Assembly (NCBI GenBank): GCA_903908165.1
Contig: CAIVQX010000127.1
Span: 1-39,399, forward strand
Origin: an uncultured Methylococcaceae bacterium
GTDB lineage: Bacteria; Pseudomonadota; Gammaproteobacteria; Methylococcales; Methylomonadaceae
Reading direction: 5' to 3'
Length of the DNA: 39,399 nucleotides
Under the pieces are notes generated by a model. That model did not search any database, was not told the origin of the DNA, and was given only the letters and a program-made list of their open reading frames with translations. The translations under genes were made by a program, and so were the position numbers. Below, piece after piece: positions 36,553 to 39,399 of this stretch. Position 1 is the stretch's first letter. Each line of letters starts with the position of its first letter.

Positions 36553-37947
36553 ATGAAAAAAGCTCAAAAAAAAAATACACCATTTAGCCATTTATTGACC
36601 GCTTGTGCTTTTACAGCCTTAACACTTTCGCTCGGTGGCATTAATATAGCCACAGTAAAGGCTGATGAAACCTGCCAGTCACCTTACATGGCTAAAATTG
36701 TTGGGCAAGAAGATTTTGTTTATATTTGGACGTTAGGTGCCGAAGGTATAGGTGATGAACAAGATAAACTGGTCACTGTCGACGTAAATCCCAAATCACC
36801 AAAATATGGTAAGGTTATAAACAGTCTCTCAGTAGGCGGCCGCAATGAAGCGCATCACTCCGGCTATACTGATGATCGCCAGTATCTATGGGCAGGATCA
36901 CTGGATACCAGTAAATTGTTTATTTTTGATGTTCATACTGATCCTGCAAAACCTAAGCTGACCAAAACCATAACTGATTTTGTATCAAAAAGTGGTGGCA
37001 TAGTTGGTCCACACACTACTTATGCATTGCCAGGCCGTATGATTATAACTGGCTTATCTAATAATAAAGATCATGGGGGTCGTACCGCTGTCGTTGAATA
37101 TACTAACGAAGGTGATTACATAGCAACTCACTGGACACCCACAGATAGCAATCTGGAAGGTGCAATTAAGAGCGGAAAGTACGCTGACGGTTACGGTTAT
37201 GATTTAAGAGTTTTACCTAGGCGTAACCTAATGTTAACGTCATCATTTACTGGTTGGTCCAATTATATGATGGACTTTGGCAAGATGCTTAGCGACCCTG
37301 AAGCCATGAAACACTTTGGCAACACCGTTGTGCAATGGAATCTCCATACCAAACAACCTAAAAAAGTACTTGATGTGCCAGGAGCACCATTAGAAATTCG
37401 CTGTGCTTGGGGCGAGAATCATAATTACTGCTTTACCAGCACTGCACTCACTTCAAAAATATGGCTACTCTACGAAGACAAAGGTGGAGAATGGCAAGCT
37501 AAAGAAGTTGCTGATGTGGGCGAGCCCAGCAAAATTCCTTTACCTGTCGATATATCCATACAAAGTGATGATAAAATGCTCTGGGTAAACACCTTTATGG
37601 ACGGCAAAACTCGTGCATTTGACATATCTGACCCCTTCAAACCCAAGCAAGTCTTTGAACAAAAAATTGGTGCACAAGTCAACATGGTTTCATCAAGTTG
37701 GGACGGTAAACGTTTATATTACACATCATCACTGTTAGCCAACTGGGATAAAAAGGGGGTTGATAATGAGCAATTCCTAAAAGCCTATAATTGGGACGGA
37801 AAACAATTGAAAGAACAGTTTTCGATAGACTTCACCAAAGAAAAATTAGGGCGTGCACACCAAATGGTTTTGAATGCGTATTCGATTTATAGCGCCAATG
37901 AGCCCGTAGCTTCTAAAAATCTGATTTCTAAAGTGGCGCCGAAATAA
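36553..37947 (+). CDS. Exported selenium-binding protein family (SBP56), probable methanethiol oxidase
   Basis: Beta-propeller protein of the SBP56 family. Bacterial members such as Hyphomicrobium MtoX are copper-dependent periplasmic methanethiol oxidases that convert methanethiol with oxygen to formaldehyde, sulfide and hydrogen peroxide. Family hallmarks are GRNEAHHSGYTDDRQYLWAG (HH pair), GGIVGPHTTYALP, YGYDLRVLPRRNLMLTSSF and the late RAHQMVL histidine. An N-terminal signal peptide is present: KK-rich start, hydrophobic stretch to about residue 33, and a VKA cleavage site near residue 37. I choose the ATG at 36553 (464 residues), because GAGGAA lies six bases upstream; an in-frame ATG at 36547 would leave only two bases. 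No SCO1/SenC or MauG-like gene, found beside mtoX in Hyphomicrobium, is in view. Confidence 0.88.
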   Translation: MKKAQKKNTPFSHLLTACAFTALTLSLGGINIATVKADETCQSPYMAKIVGQEDFVYIWTLGAEGIGDEQDKLVTVDVNPKSPKYGKVINSLSVGGRNEAHHSGYTDDRQYLWAGSLDTSKLFIFDVHTDPAKPKLTKTITDFVSKSGGIVGPHTTYALPGRMIITGLSNNKDHGGRTAVVEYTNEGDYIATHWTPTDSNLEGAIKSGKYADGYGYDLRVLPRRNLMLTSSFTGWSNYMMDFGKMLSDPEAMKHFGNTVVQWNLHTKQPKKVLDVPGAPLEIRCAWGENHNYCFTSTALTSKIWLLYEDKGGEWQAKEVADVGEPSKIPLPVDISIQSDDKMLWVNTFMDGKTRAFDISDPFKPKQVFEQKIGAQVNMVSSSWDGKRLYYTSSLLANWDKKGVDNEQFLKAYNWDGKQLKEQFSIDFTKEKLGRAHQMVLNAYSIYSANEPVASKNLISKVAPK

Positions 37948-37970
37948 TCACATAATTATCTTTTTCTAGT

Positions 37971-38010
37971 GAAAAGTCCCAGATGCATTATTAGCACCCA
38001 GGGACTTTTC
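37971..38010 (+). terminator. Hairpin terminator after the SBP56 gene
   Basis: GAAAAGTCCC (37971-37980) and GGGACTTTTC (38001-38010) are perfect 10-bp arms around a 20-base loop, 23 bases after the stop codon. The T-rich 3' arm end makes it usable as a terminator, and the A-rich left arm makes it symmetrical, so it may act in both directions. Confidence 0.65.
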
Positions 38011-38189
38011 CTTATAATCAAAACCCTTCTTACCTACTCATACAGACCTTCTTTTAGCTAACCCTCCCCGAAATTGGCTTAGTGAGCGTTTGTCCTTAAT
38101 TTGAGAACCTCATAGTCAAAAAATTTTCTCTTTGTTAGTTTGATCCTGTTATATCCATTATTTAATAAACATTAATGTAACTCCAAATT

Positions 38190-38232
38190 AATCATAATTA
38201 AGTCTGACATCTAGACTTGAATGATTTTTTTT
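38190..38232 (+). terminator. Terminator-like hairpin with T8 run, no gene in front
   Basis: Arms AATCAT + AAGTCT (38190-38195, 38200-38205) pair with AGACTT + ATGATT (38213-38218, 38221-38226), separated by a short internal loop, and the hairpin runs into eight T (38225-38232). This is a canonical rho-independent terminator on the plus strand, although the nearest upstream gene ends 240 bp earlier and has its own terminator. It could close a small RNA or act as an attenuator for the exporter genes. Confidence 0.55.
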
Positions 38233-38271
38233 AATAACTAAGCTGTAGTAATTGAAACACAGCTTGTTATT
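38233..38271 (+). repeat. Second long hairpin directly after the T run
   Basis: AATAAC-T-AAGCTGT (38233-38246) pairs with ACAGCTTGTTATT (38259-38271), 13 pairs with one bulged T and a 12-base loop. It begins where the previous hairpin's T run ends and is followed by a T-rich segment. Confidence 0.5.
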
Positions 38272-38377
38272 TTGAGGATTCAAAACTATCCAATAATTTG
38301 GTTAATCTAAAATATTACCGATAGCCCACTCATAAAAAATACTAGATATTCTTCTTAGCACTTAGGTATAAAACCAT

Positions 38378-39196
38378 ATGATAACTGTTTTTAAAAATCT
38401 CTATCAATACCGTGAACTCATTACCGCACTCGCTTGGAAAAATATCGTACTTCGCTACAAACAAGCTTATTTAGGTATTTTATGGGCTGTTTTAAAACCC
38501 ATTATGCTGATGTTAATATTTACCTTGGTCAGAAGTTTTGTAGGGATTGAAACCGGCAATATTCCCTACCCTATTCTTACTTTTGCGGCACTACTGCCTT
38601 GGGTATTCTTTCAGGAATCAGCTTCGGAAGGTGTTAGTAGTGTTACCTCCAATGCTAACTTAATCAAAAAAATATATTTCCCTCGCGAAGTGTTCCCCAT
38701 CACCGCCATGGTCACAAAAATAGTTGAACTAATCATCAGTTTTTTTATTCTGGCAGGGATGATGTTTTACTACAAAATGATACCCTCACTTTATGTATTC
38801 TGGGTTCCAGTCATTATTTTCTATACCATGATCGTTGCCCTAACCATTAGTTTTTTTGGTGCGGCTATCAATGTTTATTATCGCGATATTTCTCAAGCAC
38901 TACCAATAGCTTTATCGTTGTTAATGTATGGTTCACCGGTTATGTACCCGCTTAGCCTAGTACATCAAAAATTGATTGTAGAACAAGCTGCCGGAAAATG
39001 GTCAAATGAGTTTTATACTCTTTACATGCTCAACCCATTAGCCGGAATTATCGATAGCTTTCAACGAGTAATGTTAAAAGATTTACCGCCTGATTTTAAT
39101 TCGCTTTATCCTGGCATTATCCTAACATTAGCTATACTTCCCTTTAGCTACCTCTTCTTTAAACGCGCAGAAAACTGGTTTGCAGATGTAATTTAA
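38378..39196 (+). CDS. Polysaccharide ABC exporter permease (Wzm/ABC-2 type)
   Basis: Inner-membrane permease of 272 residues with about six membrane segments, of the ABC-2 family that exports lipopolysaccharide O-antigen, capsule or teichoic acid. Segments typical of the family are LAWKNIVLRYKQAYLGILWAVLKP (N-terminal amphipathic start, seen as two motifs WKNIVLRYKQ and LGILWAVLKP), FFQESASEGVSSVTSNANLIKK, FPREVFPI, INVYYRDISQALPI and YMLNPLAGIIDSFQ. The next gene downstream encodes the matching ATPase, so the pair is a wzm-wzt-like exporter. The substrate is not determined. No transferase genes are visible yet, but they may follow beyond the window. Confidence 0.9.
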   Translation: MITVFKNLYQYRELITALAWKNIVLRYKQAYLGILWAVLKPIMLMLIFTLVRSFVGIETGNIPYPILTFAALLPWVFFQESASEGVSSVTSNANLIKKIYFPREVFPITAMVTKIVELIISFFILAGMMFYYKMIPSLYVFWVPVIIFYTMIVALTISFFGAAINVYYRDISQALPIALSLLMYGSPVMYPLSLVHQKLIVEQAAGKWSNEFYTLYMLNPLAGIIDSFQRVMLKDLPPDFNSLYPGIILTLAILPFSYLFFKRAENWFADVI

Positions 39197-39267
39197 CAAG
39201 CCTTTTGTATGCATTAAAACAGTCAAGCACTCTCTAAAATTAATCATATTCATAAAATAAGTCAGCC

Positions 39268-39399
39268 ATGCCCATTATAGAAGTCCGCCACTTAACCAAA
39301 GAATACCAACTGGGCCATATCACCAGCCTTAAAGAAAATGTACTCAATACATTTAGGCATCTTGGCGGCAAACCTATACAAAAAAGAGAAAATTTTAAA
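39268..39399 (+). CDS. Polysaccharide ABC exporter ATPase, 5' end only (Wzt-like)
   Basis: An open frame from the ATG at 39268 runs to the window edge, giving 44 residues that begin PIIEVRHLTKEYQLG. The short opening with V-R-H-L-T-K-x-Y and the following long SLKENVLNTFRHLGG insertion before the Walker A are typical of Wzt/TagH ATPases and separate them from ordinary ABC importers. The Walker A motif lies beyond the edge. The gene follows the permease by 71 bp on the same strand. Confidence 0.8.
   Translation, partial: MPIIEVRHLTKEYQLGHITSLKENVLNTFRHLGGKPIQKRENFK

Larger units (their letters stand above)
37948..38377. other. Intergenic region before the polysaccharide exporter
   Basis: 430 bp with no supported gene. 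It holds the SBP56 terminator, then about 180 bp without recognisable features, then two back-to-back hairpins (38190-38232 and 38233-38271), and finally about 105 AT-rich bases up to the permease ATG. No JUMPstart/ops element was found. Confidence 0.5.

Noticed and set aside
1-39399. CRISPR arrays, tRNA genes, insertion sequences, prophage or toxin-antitoxin genes
   Set aside because: Looked for direct repeats with spacers, cloverleaf patterns and transposase or integrase motifs; none was recognised.

Overview
The window is AT-rich DNA that looks like a gammaproteobacterial chromosome. Evidence for this is a complete division and cell wall (dcw) cluster in the order mraZ-rsmH-ftsL-ftsI-murE-murF-mraY-murD-ftsW-murG-murC-murB/ddl-ftsQ-ftsA-ftsZ, a bacterial type A RNase P RNA gene just upstream of mraZ, a CysB-type LysR regulator, and a meso-diaminopimelate type MurE. 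The inorganic-carbon uptake genes and the methanethiol oxidase-like protein would suit a sulfur- or C1-metabolising lineage, but I cannot name a genus.

Layout. 1-5307 (minus strand): a SUF iron-sulfur assembly operon, an Rrf2 regulator followed by sufB, sufC, sufD and sufS, the last cut by the window edge. 5308-5592: divergent promoter region. 5593-15541 (plus strand): a DAB-type inorganic-carbon (CO2/bicarbonate) uptake locus with a long DabA and, unusually, four complex I-like antiporter subunits instead of one, followed by a small DUF1348 protein. 15623-16300: radC, convergent with the dcw cluster. 16417-33956 (minus strand): the dcw cluster, about 17.5 kb with almost no gaps, ending in a hairpin terminator after ftsZ. 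33957-34333: the mraZ control region, with two tandem promoters, three 10-bp-spaced MraZ-type boxes and further palindromes. 34334-34687 (minus): rnpB. 34803-35711 (minus): CysB-like regulator. 36199-37947 (plus): a DUF4242 gene and an exported SBP56/methanethiol oxidase-like protein. 38378-39399 (plus): start of a polysaccharide ABC exporter (permease plus the beginning of the ATPase).

How the genes work together. The dcw genes make lipid II (MurC-F, MraY, MurG, MurB, Ddl) and build the divisome (FtsZ, A, Q, L, I, W), with MraZ as the probable autoregulator. MurB and Ddl are fused in one 597-residue reading frame, with a possible internal start that could also release Ddl alone. The DAB locus probably couples ion flow through NuoL/NuoM-like membrane subunits to one-way CO2 hydration by DabA. 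The SBP56 protein would oxidise methanethiol in the periplasm, and the divergent CysB-type regulator is a natural candidate to control it.

The most notable points are the MurB-Ddl fusion, the four-antiporter DAB locus with one subunit altered at a pump lysine, the MraZ-type box array, and the paired terminator-like hairpins ahead of the polysaccharide exporter. No tRNA, CRISPR array, insertion sequence or prophage gene was seen.
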